Origin: Pleurotus ostreatus/Saccharomyces cerevisiae fusant
Lineage: Eukaryota; Opisthokonta
Assembly (NCBI GenBank): GCA_024196135.1
Contig: JAMQCK010000015.1
Coordinates: 62,001 to 126,000 of the forward strand
Direction of reading: 5' to 3'
DNA length: 64,000 nucleotides
Below the pieces are notes generated by a model. The model saw only the letters and a list, made by a program, of their open reading frames with translations, made no database searches and had not been told where the DNA came from. Made by a program: the position numbers and the translations under genes. This document shows, one piece after another, positions 22,422 to 34,227 of this stretch. The first letter of the stretch is position 1. The number at the start of each line of letters is the position of its first letter.

Positions 22422-24534
22422 ATGGCCCCCCTCGTCTTCTGGCTCGATGCCTTCTGCGCCGGCGTCGCCCTCTGCCTCCTCCGCGTCGCATTCCGCAGGT
22501 GGCGCGCTGCCCGCGCGCGTCCCCCGCTCCCCCCCGGCCCCCCCGGCCTCCCCCTCATCGGCAACCTCCTCGACATGCCCTCCGAGCAGGAGTGGCGCAC
22601 CTTCGCGCGCTGGGGCGACCAGTACGGCGGCCTCTCCTCCGTCACCATACTCGGCCAGACCCTCGTCATCGTCAACGACCCCAAGATCGCCACCGACCTC
22701 CTCGACAAGCGCTCGAGCACCTTCTCCGACCGGCCCGTCATGCAGATGGGCGGCGAGCTCGTCGGGTGGCGCAATACACTCGTCCTGCTCCCGTACGGCG
22801 ACCGCTTCCGCCGCTTTCGTCGGCTTTTCCACCAGTCGATCGGCACCCGCGCGTCCATCAAGCAGTTCCACCCAGCAGAGGAGATCGAGACCCGCCGCTT
22901 CCTCCGCCGCGTCCTCGCCCAGCCCGACGCACTCGCCGCGCACATACGCAAGTGAGTCCCCTCCCGCGGCGCTCTACTTCCCCCTCTAACGTATTCTTCT
23001 TCACTTAGGACCGCCGGCGCGATCATCCTCCGCATCTCCCATGGATACGAAGTCCGCGAACACTACGATCCGCTCGTCGCCCTCGCTGACGAGGCGACCG
23101 AGCAATTTTCGCAAGCAACGAGCCCCGGTGGCTTCCTTGTCAACACTGTTCCCGCGCGTGCGTGTAATCATCCTTCCTACCCGCTGCATCTCACGCTTCC
23201 TCAGTCCGCCATATTCCCGAATGGTTCCCTGGTGCCGGCTTCCATACTATCGCGCGCCAGTGGGCGGCTACGCTCGCTGAGCTGGTCGAGACCCCGCACA
23301 ACATGGTCAAGCAGCAGATGGTGCGCCCTTCTGGCGTTGTCAGTCCTTTCCTCTGCTAACCTCCTATAGGCCAAAGGCATCGCGCCTGTGTCCTTCACGT
23401 CCAAGCTTCTGCAAGAGAAGCAGCTGACGGCTGACGACGAGTTCGACATCAAGTGGGCAGCCGCGTCGCTCTATTCCGGTAAGTACCCCGCTAGTGCTTT
23501 GTTACCCTCGCTAACTTGGACATAACAACAGGCGGTGCTGATACGGTACGTTCAGCCTACTCGTTGGCTCGCGCCACATTCGCTTTCGGTCGTGCCAGTG
23601 TTGTGCTATGGGATTGCCCGACAGTCGGCTACTTACTTCCTCCCTTCCCGCGTTCCTTGCTGTTGTTTACCGATCTTAATTAACTCATACTAACGGCTCT
23701 TTAGACCGTCTCCTCCATCTACGCGCTATTCCTTGCGCTCGCTACCCACCCCGCCGCCGCGCGGAGAGCGCAGGCGGAGATCGATAGCGTCACCGGCGGC
23801 ACGCGCCTGCCAACCTTCGAAGACCGCGCCAGCCTACCATACGTAGATGCGCTCGCCGCGGAGGTCTTCAGGTGGCATTCGGTAGTGGTGCGTAGTCTCT
23901 TCTACTTGTTCTCCGCTGTCGCTGACTTTTGCCGTAGCCTCTTGGTATGTCTCTAGTCTAGGCGTATGGTGATGTGAATATGAACCTAACCTTGCCTACC
24001 TTAGCAGTCCCGCATCGCGCGATGGAGGACGAGGTGTACAACGGGTACTTGATCCCAAAGGGCGCGTTGGTGATGCCGAATATTTGGTGAGTCTCAAAGT
24101 TCCACAACATCTAAGCCCTCATACTCACCACCATCTTCCTCCCCCCTTCCAGGAAATTCACGCACGACTCCCGCACGTACGCGAACCCCTTCGTCTTCAA
24201 CCCCGACCGCTACTTTGGCCCGCACGCCGAGCCCGACCCGCGCGCGACGGTCAGCTTTGGGTTTGGCCGGCGAGTGTGCCCGGGCTCGAACCTCGCGGAC
24301 GCGAGCGTGTTTATTGCGGCGGCGATGTCGCTGGCGGTGTTCGATGTGTCGCCGGCTGGGGAGGAGATGCCGGTGCTGGAGGAGACGACGGGGACGATAA
24401 GGTGGGTTTGGTGTTTGTGGGAGTTCATCCGTGGATGGCGAGCTGATGTCTTTCGCAGTCACCCGAAGCCCTACCGCTGTACGATTCGCCCAAGGAGCGA
24501 GCAGGCCGTTGCGCTCATCCAGGGCGAGCCATGA
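22422..24534 (+). CDS. Cytochrome P450 (CYP64-like)
   Basis: Membrane-anchored heme monooxygenase; the substrate cannot be deduced. The N-terminus has one hydrophobic anchor (FWLDAFCAGVALCLLRVAF) followed by the proline hinge PPLPPGPPGLPLIGN. Exons from 22422 to 24534 restore all core motifs: the C-helix region YGDRFRRFRRL, the I-helix SGGADTTVSSIYALF, an ExxR motif in EVFRWH, and the heme loop FGFGRRVCPG with the axial cysteine. HIPEWFPGAGF is typical of basidiomycete CYP64/CYP5144-like sequences. Several introns are very short, and the I-helix motif GADT is split by an intron at about 23544. The gene has its own TATA box and upstream direct repeats, which suggests regulated expression. Confidence 0.93.
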
Positions 24535-27430
24535 TCGACCTCTCGCTCCAGGCTCGGTGCTGCAGGGCACCTGGCCTCAACCTGTGGGGCAGCCGGTCTC
24601 ACCTTGCTTGCCTAGCAAGCCCACGCTCGTTTCGCTTTCTTCCGCGCCGTCTGCCATCGGTCGCGCTGGCGTCCACCATCTCCTGCGCCATCCGTCATCT
24701 CCATCTAGTGCTGGTCATCTGCCTGGGGTCTCTTGCGTACTTCCACCTTTTGCATATCTTCCTGCTGTCTGTCGCCCAGCATCCTTTCTTCCATGCGACG
24801 TCGCACATCTTCGACACGGTCGGCGGCCACCCGCCCACGCGCTTCCTCGACATGCGCACTCAGCCGCTCGCTTGCCCACGCGCGCCAGCTCACCACGCGC
24901 ACCCTCTCCTCCTCCCACGGACCAGCCCAAGCGCACTCCCTCGTCACTCGCCCCCACGCTCTCCTCCGCCCGCGTCGGCCACGGCGCTCGCCCCCGCCTC
25001 TCCTCGGCGCTCGCGTCCGCCCCCGCTAGTCGCGTCCACGCGCTATCGCCCAGCCTTTCATCTAATGCTAAGCGTGGTTGACTTTCCCCGCCGCCGCTAC
25101 GGGTAGATGGACTCCGCCGTTGGGCCCGCCGATACGATTGACTCTATCATGACGCCGCTACGGTTGGCTGGCCTCCTCCGGCGCTACGGTGCAGGGTCTT
25201 CGCCGCCGCATCCGCGGACCCTACCCCGCCGCCATTCCCCGCTTCCGCTGGACCCGCCGTCGTTGATCCTTCCCGCTAAGTACCGGAGACTTTTATGGCG
25301 CGTAGGCTACTTTTTCCGTTACTTATTCTCTGTTACTTATTGCTCTCTCCTCCTTCTCGTCTCCGATACCGGCTCGTCTACCTTTCTTCCCATCTTTCTT
25401 TCCGCTTCGCCTACTTGTCTTCCGTTCCGTTTTCCCATCTCGTTTCCTCGTCTTCCTCGCCTACCTTCCCGCGTCGCGTCTACCTTTCCCGTCTTCCGTG
25501 CCGTCTGCCTTCCCGCTCCTGCTCTCGCTATGTATGTATGTATTGTCGGTCCCGGTGCTTGTTGGGTCGGTGCTCGATGTACTGTATTGTTAAAAGGTGT
25601 AATAACAGTAGAGGGAATCCGAATCGAAGATGTCCAATCGAAATGAAAACAGCTCGGGATCTTTGGGACTTTGGGGTGAAATTGTGCCAAAGGGAGTTTG
25701 TGGCACAGTGCGAACTTGAAGCCGGGTCTTGTTCGAAGCACGCAGGATCCCGCGTCGCCCTTTGTGCACGAAGAATCTTGGGCTCGCATCCAGTGCAGAA
25801 GTCCGCCGACTCTGGACTTGTCTCCGCCGCCGCTCGGTCTCGGACTTTGAAGCTCAACCTTCGTCGAAGGAGCTCACGGTCCTCCGCCGGGTGTCCGCTT
25901 GTCGGAGATGAAGGGAGGAAGAGTTCTGACGCGCGTTTACAGCAGTGTCTAGAGGTTGCTTGCTTGCGAGGGTGGCCACGGGGAGTATCGAAGCAAAAGT
26001 TTGACGGACGACACAGTCATGTTAGCGTGTGCTTCAGCGAACCACGAGGACTCCGACTTCATGCATACGCAGCTAGGTCGGTCGTGAGGTCACTGAGGGT
26101 AACAGCATGAGTCGCTGACCGAGAGTAACAGCATCACTATCAAGACAAGTAGATAGCAACGCTGAGGACTTGGCCAGGCTAAAGGCGAACATAGCGCGGT
26201 CGACTCAAGTACGAAATCACCGGGATCCGGGGGCAGTTGGGGGGCAGCTTAGCGGGAGGAGATCGCAGGGTAAGGCGTGGCAAGCATCATGGAAATGCGA
26301 GAAGAGCGCGCAAGATACAAGAAGATCACTAGAAAAGGCAGAAGGGTTCTGCAAAAGGAAAGAAGGCCATCCAAAAGTGCAAGAAGAGGGAATACAGGGG
26401 TACAGATAGCCACGCGGGGCGAGGTCCAGACACAGAAGACGCGGGAGAGAAAGAAAGAAGGACTGGACAGGGAAGCAGCGTCAGAGAACGCACGCGGCGT
26501 TAGAGAAGGGCGTGCGGCGTCGGAGAAGGGCGAGCAACGGAAGATGAGGACACGCGGCGGGTGGGAGCGGCGGAGGGCGATAGCGGGGCTGGTAGTAAGG
26601 GGCGGAGCGGCAGGGGTGGCATCGGGGCGTCTCATGACATGAAAAGGTCTGGAAGTCTGGAATGTAGGTAAGGAGGGTCGGGGTATGATTAAGAGGATGA
26701 GAGAAATGTGGGGATCATGGATTAGCTGTAGCCACCGACGACCGGATGATAGGGGGAAAGTTCATGAAGAGCGACTCACCTAGAGGTATGGCTGACGCCG
26801 TCGCGGCGAGCGTGTGGACGGAGACGCGGATGGATGATAGGTCGTGGGTGATCTGCAGGGATGATGCATAGTGGCGGAACGATAACCTCCGGACAGCTTG
26901 CCTCAGAACTATGAAAAGCAAGAGAGTATCTGGCTCAGTGTATCGGCAGGCCGCACAGCAACAGTTGGTCATCGTGAGCTGGCTCATGAGGATGCTGAGA
27001 GCGGTTCGCAAGGACGTTATGCGTCGGTTGTAAGATGGTGACGAGAGGGTACGGCCAATGAAGTGACGGAATAAGCTCGATGAGAAGTGCCCATGGGTGG
27101 TAGAAGGGGATTGTGGCGCGTGTGGGGTGTCGCGCGGGCCTGAAGGGAACGGGTACGCTGGTCTGGACCTCGCAGACTATGCGCGGATTGCAAGTCGGAA
27201 GTAGAAAAGGTACAAGACAAACAGGACGAGGAAACAAGGATGTAAAAACTGAAAACGGTGTGAGGAGCCTGGAGCGTAGAGAAGTCGCCGAGACGAAAGC
27301 GAACTTGAATGCGCATACGGATACACTGACCAGGGCGCTGTTACGTAGAAGCAATCCAGAACGGTGGAAAAGCCGCGTGGTGGGAAGAGGATATCAAAAA
27401 GCGCCAAAAAGGCATCGAGGAGCTGACGTT
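24535..27430. other. Gene-poor 2.9 kb
   Basis: No supported gene. About 24560-25520 is pyrimidine-rich on the plus strand and about 26270-26620 is purine-rich. The reading frames here (for example 25295-26110) follow that composition and show no domain. Confidence 0.45.
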
Positions 27431-27629
27431 GCTATCATACTATGACAGCCCGTTCGTGAATTCGAGTGATCACCTGCAAGAGTTGCTTTATCCTCCTCAT
27501 GGGTAGTGGCAGTCGAACTAACCCTATGCGAGCAGCGAGGCGCCTGGGACCCGGAACACAACATCCCTCAAGGGCAGGGCGCAAGAACGACGCTAGCAGT
27601 GTTTGTGGCAAGAGCGCAAGAGGTCGCCT

Positions 27630-27965
27630 AGCGCGAAATTGAACGCGGAACGTCCCGCAATCGTCACGTGTTGAAGCAGCGCTGCCCAGATATTCCGTCA
27701 AAGCTGCGCTCCAAACGCGAGTTGAGGGTGAGGGGAGGGGTAGGGAAGAGCAAGAAAGAGCGCAGCGGGGCAAAAGCAAGTCCGTAGACATTGCCCAGGT
27801 CGTAGGACTGTAATCACAGTCGCCGTAGCGGTGCCGTGCCCTCGTAAGGGATATAAGTACCTCGGGAAGGCCGGTCGTAACCACTAAACCATCCCGACTA
27901 CGAGAGTAGGAAAACGCACGTTTATGTTATACCCATTTTCTGGCTACTTTTTCTCGCAACGGAGA
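27630..27965 (-). repeat. Dispersed element, copy C
   Basis: Minus-strand copy that keeps the core of copies A and B (hairpin, three stem-loops, CTACGGACTTG tail, TTCCGCGTTC block). Its outer parts have diverged. Indels shift the frame shared by copies A and B. Confidence 0.7.
27772..27899 (-). ncRNA. Candidate Pol III-type structured RNA, copy C
   Basis: TATA-like GGTATAAC at 27925-27932, hairpin at 27862-27897 with one internal mismatch, A box TGGTTTAGTGG at 27881-27891, stem ACTGTGATTACAGT and only a T4 run at 27772-27775. The B box is degraded (GTTCAATTT, 27636-27644), so this may be a decaying copy. Confidence 0.4.
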
Positions 27966-28727
27966 CAGCTCAGAGGTCTTCGAGATGCCTCTCAGACAGT
28001 CCGGGCATCAAGTCGAGTATCGGAGGACATTGGAGGGACCAGGAGGTATAGCAGTAGGCAGAATTGACCTCTTTCGAAACGTCATCGGAAGAGCAGCACC
28101 TCAGAGACCGAAGGGGCGGCGGCTCTCGTCCAAGTACAGTTCGAAGAACGCAGTCAAAGTAAGGCAATCCGTTCAATGTGTCGTGTCCAGTGAAGATGGT
28201 GGTACAAAGCAAGCGCGAGTCGGGGTTTGCGAAAACGGCGGGATTTGCCGAACACAGAACGCAATTATTGCAATTTGTCACTTCCATCCTTCTTGTCTCC
28301 CTTCGTCACTGGCGACCGCTGCCTCAATGTGCTGCTCGACTTGAGACGCTGGACGCAGGCCTCGAATATGCCCAACGACGGCGTTACTGGTGAAGCTAAA
28401 TTTACTGTCGTCGCAGGCTCACACGAGCTTCACGTGCGATGCGCAAACTGGACCAAATACCCGCCTACGCGGAACATGCGCCCCATTGCTCCTCCTCCTT
28501 CCCTTCATCCCTACGCTCGCCATTCCCTAATATACCTCTGCTTCCTGACTTCTTGCGTTCTCTGCTTATATCCCGTTTTATTCTGGCCTAAGCGAGCTCG
28601 AGGAATAGTTCTGGTCGATGCCGTACTATGCGTTTCGTGTTCCCGCTGCTCACGAACGAGCAGTATCATCTCATTCATCGTGGACCAAAAGAAGCTGGCC
28701 GACACTGAGGAGTGTCAGCCACCTGCG
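27966..28727. other. Intergenic, no clear gene
   Basis: A plus-strand frame stays open into the zinc-knuckle gene (28227-28742) but shows no conserved features. It may hold that gene's promoter or an unrecognised 5' exon. Confidence 0.35.
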
Positions 28728-29482
28728 ATGGCCCCTTGGTGAGCATTCCATTGATATACATCGTCACAACCTGATACCTATGCCCGTTTAGCGAGCGCTG
28801 CATACGCGGACTCGATTTCGCAGAGAGCGCTCTCCGGATCGACGGGAACATGAACCGGGAAGGCCCTGACGGCGCGTCGAACCATCCGCCAAGCGGCCCC
28901 GTCCTGGTATGCAGCATACATGCGCTTCGCAAATCGCTCGCTGAGACCATTCTATAGCCCGAACCCGACGCCAATGAAGCCGTCTTGCCCCAAGAATCTG
29001 CTCCTCCTCCTCCCTACTCGGTGTGTCGCGCACGTGATGTACCCGCCTGTCGCTCACACCGCCTCGCCTAGGCTGCGCGCAAGCCGGACAAGTATGCCCT
29101 CGGCCGCTGCTGGTGCTGTAGCCTCCCCAATCAGATATGCGGCCGTCCGTTATTCTGCCGCGCCAAGTACGCCCCCGCCCACTATCTCATCGACCAGGAC
29201 GGCGCGAGGACGTGGGTCCCCAAGAGCGAAGACCGCCCTCCGGCTTGCCGAGCGTTCAACACCTCGATCTGCCCCGAGAACTGCTCCGCCGAGCTTCACT
29301 GGTGTAGCCTCTGCGAGTCGTATGACCATGGCGCGCAGGAGTGCGACAAGGAGTTTCTGCACCTCGGCCATGGTCTGTTCAGGACCCGTTCGCGGTTCGT
29401 GGACCACACCGCCGCCGGTGGCAATGGTGGAGGCGTAGTTCGTCGAGGTCGAGGACGGCGAGGGCGTCTCCTTCCTTATTAG
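28728..29482 (+). CDS. Small zinc-knuckle protein (CCHC), function unknown
   Basis: Not obvious from single open frames; it appears only after splicing. Exons 28728-28738, 28792-28906, 28958-29020 and 29072-29482 join through three GT-AG introns of 51-53 nt to 199 aa, with every junction in frame. The N-terminus holds MAPCERCIRGLDF. The C-terminal third holds C-x7-C-x3-C-x4-H followed directly by C-x2-C-x4-H-x4-C (29303-29344), a perfect CCHC zinc knuckle of the kind that binds single-stranded nucleic acid in Gag-like and RNA-binding proteins. It ends in a basic GGGVVRRGRGRRGR tail. The start is uncertain because the frame is open upstream. It could be a domesticated or relic transposon protein; it lies between copies C and D of the dispersed element. 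Confidence 0.6.
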
Positions 29483-29872
29483 GTTTTCTGTTTACGCTCT
29501 TTCGCCTGTCTGTGATTATGAATATTAGTGTATAGTAGCAATTATCGTTATGTATGTCAATGTCCTGTTGTACTTTGATCTAATGGAATCGTAAGGGGGT
29601 CGGAGGAGGAGAGGGGAAGGTGTGTGTGACTTTGGTTTTTGTTTGGCTCCAGCGATTCCAGCGGCAGGCGCTGCGCTGCTCTCCCAGTACCAAGGCATCG
29701 TGGTTCGACCAGTGGCAAGTCACCTCCATACTCGCTATTATCTACTCATAAGACTCCTTGAAGGGCCTTTACACCGAACCGGTCGCCACGTCTCATCCCT
29801 CCCCCTTTTGTCGTCACAAACTATCTTCTATGGTCTTGTTCTCTTGCTTTGCCCCATTTGCACGCCTCCAGC
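29483..29872. other. Intergenic, no gene seen
   Basis: 3' flank of the zinc-knuckle gene. Nothing recognisable. Confidence 0.4.
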
Positions 29873-30255
29873 ACCCTCCGTTCGCGAAATAAAATCGGCC
29901 AAAAATGGGTATAAGTACAAGGTACGGTCATGCGCTTTCGTAGTCGGGATGGCAGAGCGGTTATAACCCCCCATCCCGAACTATTCAGAGACCCTGGCCA
30001 GGGCAAAATATAAAGATAACAAAAAATGGCTCTGCTGCAGCAACCCGAAAAAAAACGGATTGGACTGGACTGGTCTCACAGAGCTACGCGCCTGGGCAAG
30101 ATCTACGGACTTGTTTTTGCTTCTTGCTTCAGCCAAGGACAACCTGCTCATCGTACTGCTTGAGGACGGAGCATGCTGATCGTCGGCAATCTTCAAGGGA
30201 GGGCCAGATGGCTTACACGTGATGCTCGCAATACGTTCCGCGTTCGAATCTTCAA
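29873..30255 (+). repeat. Dispersed element, copy D
   Basis: Plus-strand copy with the same order of landmarks (CTCCGTTCGCGA, hairpin, CTACGGACTTGTTTTTG, CGTTCCGCGTTCGAATC). The central stretch 29985-30075 is unrelated to the other copies and A-rich. Confidence 0.65.
29942..30118 (+). ncRNA. Candidate Pol III-type structured RNA, copy D
   Basis: TATAAG at 29910-29915, perfect hairpin at 29944-29979, A box TGGCAGAGCGG at 29950-29960, T5 run at 30114-30118 and B box GTTCGAATC at 30242-30250. The A and B boxes differ from copy A only at positions that are degenerate in the consensus. The central replacement makes this RNA about 50 nt longer. Confidence 0.45.
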
Positions 30256-31054
30256 ATGAAACGCTGATTCCAGCTAAGGGTGTCATCCCTACTTCGGTTC
30301 TGTCTCCGCTCGGTACAGTATATGCAAACTTCGTACCGGCTATCCCGCGTGCTTTTCGCAGGATCATTCGTACAACCTGGACTCGCCTCGCGCGCAGCGC
30401 AGCTCACCGAAGGCGCTCAAGGTGGTATACGGCCGGTCTAAGCGTCACCGTTGAGTCTTTGACTTTTACCCCCAGCAATGACCACGCTAACCAACCTTCC
30501 TGCAACGAGACTGCAACGGATGCATTTGATCCTGCTGCAACACGTTGGACATCGTGCTGTAGTGCCATGCGTCATGCATGCCCTGCTGTCGAGCTCTCAT
30601 TGAAGCAGGTTGGGCGATCTGACCTTCTGAATAGTCAGCGTTGAATAGAAGCGCCCGCCTCACCGAAGTGATACTATCGAATCTCATTTCGGCCTCTGCA
30701 TCGTCAGGTCAGTCTTCGTATCTCTCCTACACGTCTTCATGTCCTTCCTATACACGTCACATGCCATCGATACCCCTTCTATACTCAGCACTGATCTCCC
30801 ATGGACCCATCAATAGAAGCTGTATAGAACATGCATTCGCGGCGTGTGGGCGTTCGGGCAGCGCTTATAAGGCCCTTCGTAGGTTCATCGCCACATACGT
30901 GCTCTCATTGCCCCATACGCATCTTCACTTGCCGCCTCTGTTAACCGCGACGTCGCTCTATCATATCGACCTGCATCTTCTACCCTTACGCCTGCGCCAC
31001 AATCTCGACTTAAGCGCCGTCGTCTATAGCTTAGAAGCACTTGATTAGATCTCA
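30256..31054. other. Intergenic, no gene seen
   Basis: About 800 bp without a supported frame. It contains the presumed promoter of the DUF6535 gene. Confidence 0.4.
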
Positions 31055-32526
31055 ATGCAGCAGGCGGTAAGCGCGCTTTAGCGCCCTCTACATTCTGCCT
31101 CTCGACTGACGCGCAACTCTTGCAGGCAGGTCCAGCAACACCAGCGTCGGACGCTGAGGTGAGTTGAGGCGCAACCATCATCACCTTCAAGGTGCTAAAC
31201 TTGTTTAGGAACCTACAAGCAAAGGCGTCGCCGACACTGTGCAACAAGCGCCAGAAACCTCGGTGCGCTCCCATTCGACTCGTCTACACATACTCGTCAC
31301 CTCATTCTCTCATTCCTGGACAGATCCCCACAAACAGTGCTTTGACCCCGACGGGGGGCAGCACCATCGCCACAATTCAGACGAGCGACGTATCACCTGC
31401 GACGACGGCACCCCTACCTCAGGGTTCCCTCTCCTGGCCCGACCTTGTTTTCGTCAAGCTTTTCGCCAATCACCACCCTGCGCCATGCTACCGTCTATAC
31501 GAAGAAGTCGATACCTTGACGCTTTGGGTGCGTACATACATGCTCTTGCCTACCCATCCAATGATTGACGCCGTGTTGGCGCTTATCGCACAGGCCTTCC
31601 TCCTCTCCATAGTCCACGCCGCCTTCGTAGTGGTCGGGCTACAAGGGCTCACCAAACAGTCCGACGGCCTTTCCACGGACTACTTGCAAGAGGTTCTCGC
31701 GCTTGTGAACGATTCGAGGGCCACGATGAACAGCACGGCTGCCGCCACACTGGAGCCTGCACTGGTTGCCTTGGAGGGTCTCCTCGCTGAGAGGCGCACG
31801 AATGTCAGCAGTGCCAACGATTACAAAGGCGATGTGAGCGACCTCAACGATCTCAACGTGTTCTGGCTCGCGGGGCTGGCGCTCAGCCTCGCGGCGTTGC
31901 TTGTTGGAATGATGTGCAGGCAGTGGTTGAGCGAGCTTGTGCTAGCGCGCCGTTACAACCACACTACACACGGCTTGGATGACTCGGTCCACGGCGCCTC
32001 TTTCAAGTTTCCCGCCGTCATGCACTTCTGGGTGAGCGTCCTAGTCACCTCCTGCGCGCCTGCTCTTCTCCACCTTGCGTCCCTACTCTTCGTTGGAGGC
32101 GTAGTTCAGAGCCTGTGGGACCAGCTTCGGCCTGCGCTCCTTGAGCGCGTATCATCCTTAACCGCCAAGCATATGCCACCTGCATTGGTCGACTACCTCC
32201 CGCTTGCATTGCTCGAGCACCTTCCACCCCCATTGCTCGAACACCTTCCCTCCGCAGATGCTGTCTTTGCCGGCGTCCTACCCTTCCTGATCGACTTGGC
32301 GATCGAAGTGCTGTATGCTCGCAGATGCAAGCACCTGTCGACGCCCGTTGCTCATCCTCAAGTACAAGTGCCGGAGCCAGTACCCTCAGTTCCTCGTCGA
32401 CGGATAGGACGGTCCCGGGCTCGGAGGGTCGCACTGAAGGCCGAAAGGCACGGAGTGAAGAGCAGCGTATATCATCAACGCAAGGCCGGCGGGTCCTTCA
32501 AGCGCGCGACAACTACGAGAGACTGA
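31055..32526 (+). CDS. DUF6535-like membrane protein
   Basis: Basidiomycete-specific predicted membrane protein of about 433 aa; function unknown. Four exons (31055-31066, 31126-31158, 31209-31262, 31324-32526), all in phase 0; the first three are tiny and low in complexity. The last exon holds LYEEVDTLTLWVRTYMLLP, a first membrane span (VLALIAQAFLLSIVHAAFVVV) and a polar loop with VNDSRATMNSTAAATLEPAL. A second span (FWLAGLALSLAALLVGMM) is followed by CRQWLSEL, an arrangement typical of the family. Two more hydrophobic spans follow. Between them and the C-terminus sits a short repeated segment based on LPxALLEHLP. The tail is strongly basic. Family assignment rests on pattern, so moderate certainty. 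Confidence 0.65.
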
Positions 32527-32845
32527 GTGAAGTGAGAGGGATACGAGTGTGATGACGCCTGTGCTGCCCAGGAGCGTGATGACGGCGGCTGGCGTGTGGG
32601 GAAGCAGGATGCAAGAATGATAGTCGAGTGGCAAGGGAGGGAACGGTTCGGTGGATCTCGAATTATGCTGTATGTTTTCCATGCTATCCCATGTATCCTT
32701 AGAAGATAGGAATGCGACCAGCGAGAAGTACTTGCGGTTCACATCAAGGACGTGTGGTCTGCATATGCATATCGAGGTGAGCAGTGAATTAGGAGGATGA
32801 ATCCATAGGGGTAAGCTAGCGGCCAGGAGTATGACATGAGGCTGT
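32527..32845. other. Convergent intergenic region
   Basis: 3' flanks of the DUF6535 and bL12m genes. Nothing else seen. Confidence 0.4.
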
Positions 32846-33746
32846 CTACTCGAGCTTGACGACGGCGCCGAGGGCCTCGAAGGCCTTCTGGAGCTTTTCT
32901 GCGTCCTCCTTCGTCACGTTCTCCTTCAGCACCTTTGGCACGCCCTCAACGAACTTCTTGGCCTGTTAAGGTAAGGTTAGTGATTGGATTATGAGTTGGT
33001 GTCGGGCAAGAGGATGAGGGAAGGCCGAAAGGGGCGAAGGAAGAGTGAAAGTCACGGGGTATATGAAGGAGAGGAGGAAGGACTGAGGAAGCCACGAAGA
33101 GGGAAGGGACACGCACGTCAATGAGCGTCAAGTTGGGGACGATAGCCTTGACCTCGCGGATGATCTTGGGCTTCGCGGCAGCGTCGAATGACTCAAGCTT
33201 GACATTGAAAACCGTCTTCTCCTTGACCTCCTCCTGCGACCGCGTCAGCATTTCTTTTCGTTGGATAAGTCTTCACGGAACGCACCTTCGGCGCCGCGTC
33301 CTCTGCTGGTGCGGCAGCGGCAGCTGGTGCCGCCGCCGCGGGCATGGCAATCTCCTGGATGTTTAACCGCTCCTAGAGAGGAAGGTACGTTGAGTATGCC
33401 GATTCAGTACAAGGAAGCGCGCGCGACGCACCTTGAGCGCGGTAACAAGGTCTGCGGCCTGCAGCAATGTCAAGCCAGAGATGTCGTCTACTATCCGGTT
33501 GATGGTCTCCGACGTCGGCTTGGCCGCCGCTGCTGCCTGAAAGGCGCGCGGGGAGGTGGAGAAGCGTGCCCTGGGGATAACAGAAGGTTAGAACGCGTCT
33601 GGAGGTACGGGTGAACCGCGTGCGGAGAGGCGCTCACCGGGAGGCGACGGAGGTGCGGGAGAGGGCGCGGAGCGCGGCGGAGGAGCGGGACTGTTGAGTT
33701 GTGAGCGACGCGGACGGTGCTGAGGGGAGAGGGGACGTACGGCCAT
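32846..33746 (-). CDS. mrpl12: Mitochondrial ribosomal protein bL12m
   Basis: Stalk protein of the mitochondrial large ribosomal subunit, which recruits translation factors. Six exons. The first coding exon is only ATGGCC (33741-33746). Splicing to 33638-33690 gives MASRSSAALRALSRTSVASR, and the next exon adds ARFSTSPRAFQ, a typical mitochondrial presequence. The N-terminal dimerisation helix follows (INRIVDDISGLTLLQAADLV), then an Ala/Pro hinge (MPAAAAPAAAAAPAEDA). The conserved bL12 C-terminal domain has FNVKLESFDAAAKPKIIREV and FVEGVPKVLKENVTKEDAEK, ending in GAVVKLE. Length about 170 aa. It is transcribed divergently from a mitochondrial-type PPR gene. Confidence 0.93.
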
Positions 33747-34227
33747 GTCTGAGGGAGTCGGCGCGGAGGACGAGGAGAACACCTGGAGAACGCGGATTTT
33801 CGGCGTTTGTTTGGATGTGTTCCGGTGTGCCACGCGCTCCCGCGCACGCGACTACTCGGGAAACTCCGAACGTCGAAGAACATGTTGCGGAGAGGACAAA
33901 TCCTCTTCGGGGAGAGCTTCAGAGTCTCTGTATATGCTTAGAAGGTATCTCGACTACTACAGTCACTTTATTTGAGCCCAGAGATTGCTTTTCCTTGCGC
34001 ACCGGCCTTTGCCGACCAGAATCCGGCCCGAAACGGAAAATTGTTATGCTTTGATTGGTCCCCGTCATTCCGGACGTTGTGCTCGACGCTTTTGTAGACG
34101 TTGCTCGTCGTCGTCGCGTCGCCGGCGCACATACATGACTAAGGAAGGCGCTGGTTGCGGTGAGCACCTTGCCATATGCATCGCGACGAGCGACTGACGA
34201 TGCGCAGGATGACGGCACTGGTCATTG
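33747..34227. promoter_or_regulatory. Shared divergent promoter region bL12m / PPR
   Basis: 481 bp between two head-to-head genes whose products both carry mitochondrial presequences. No TATA box recognised. Confidence 0.4.

Noticed and set aside
22197..23035. Long ORFs antisense to or overlapping the P450
   Set aside because: Shadows in GC-rich coding DNA; the P450 frame carries all family motifs.
25295..26110. 271-aa ORF
   Set aside because: Arg/Ser/Leu-rich translation of pyrimidine-rich DNA with no domain or splice support.
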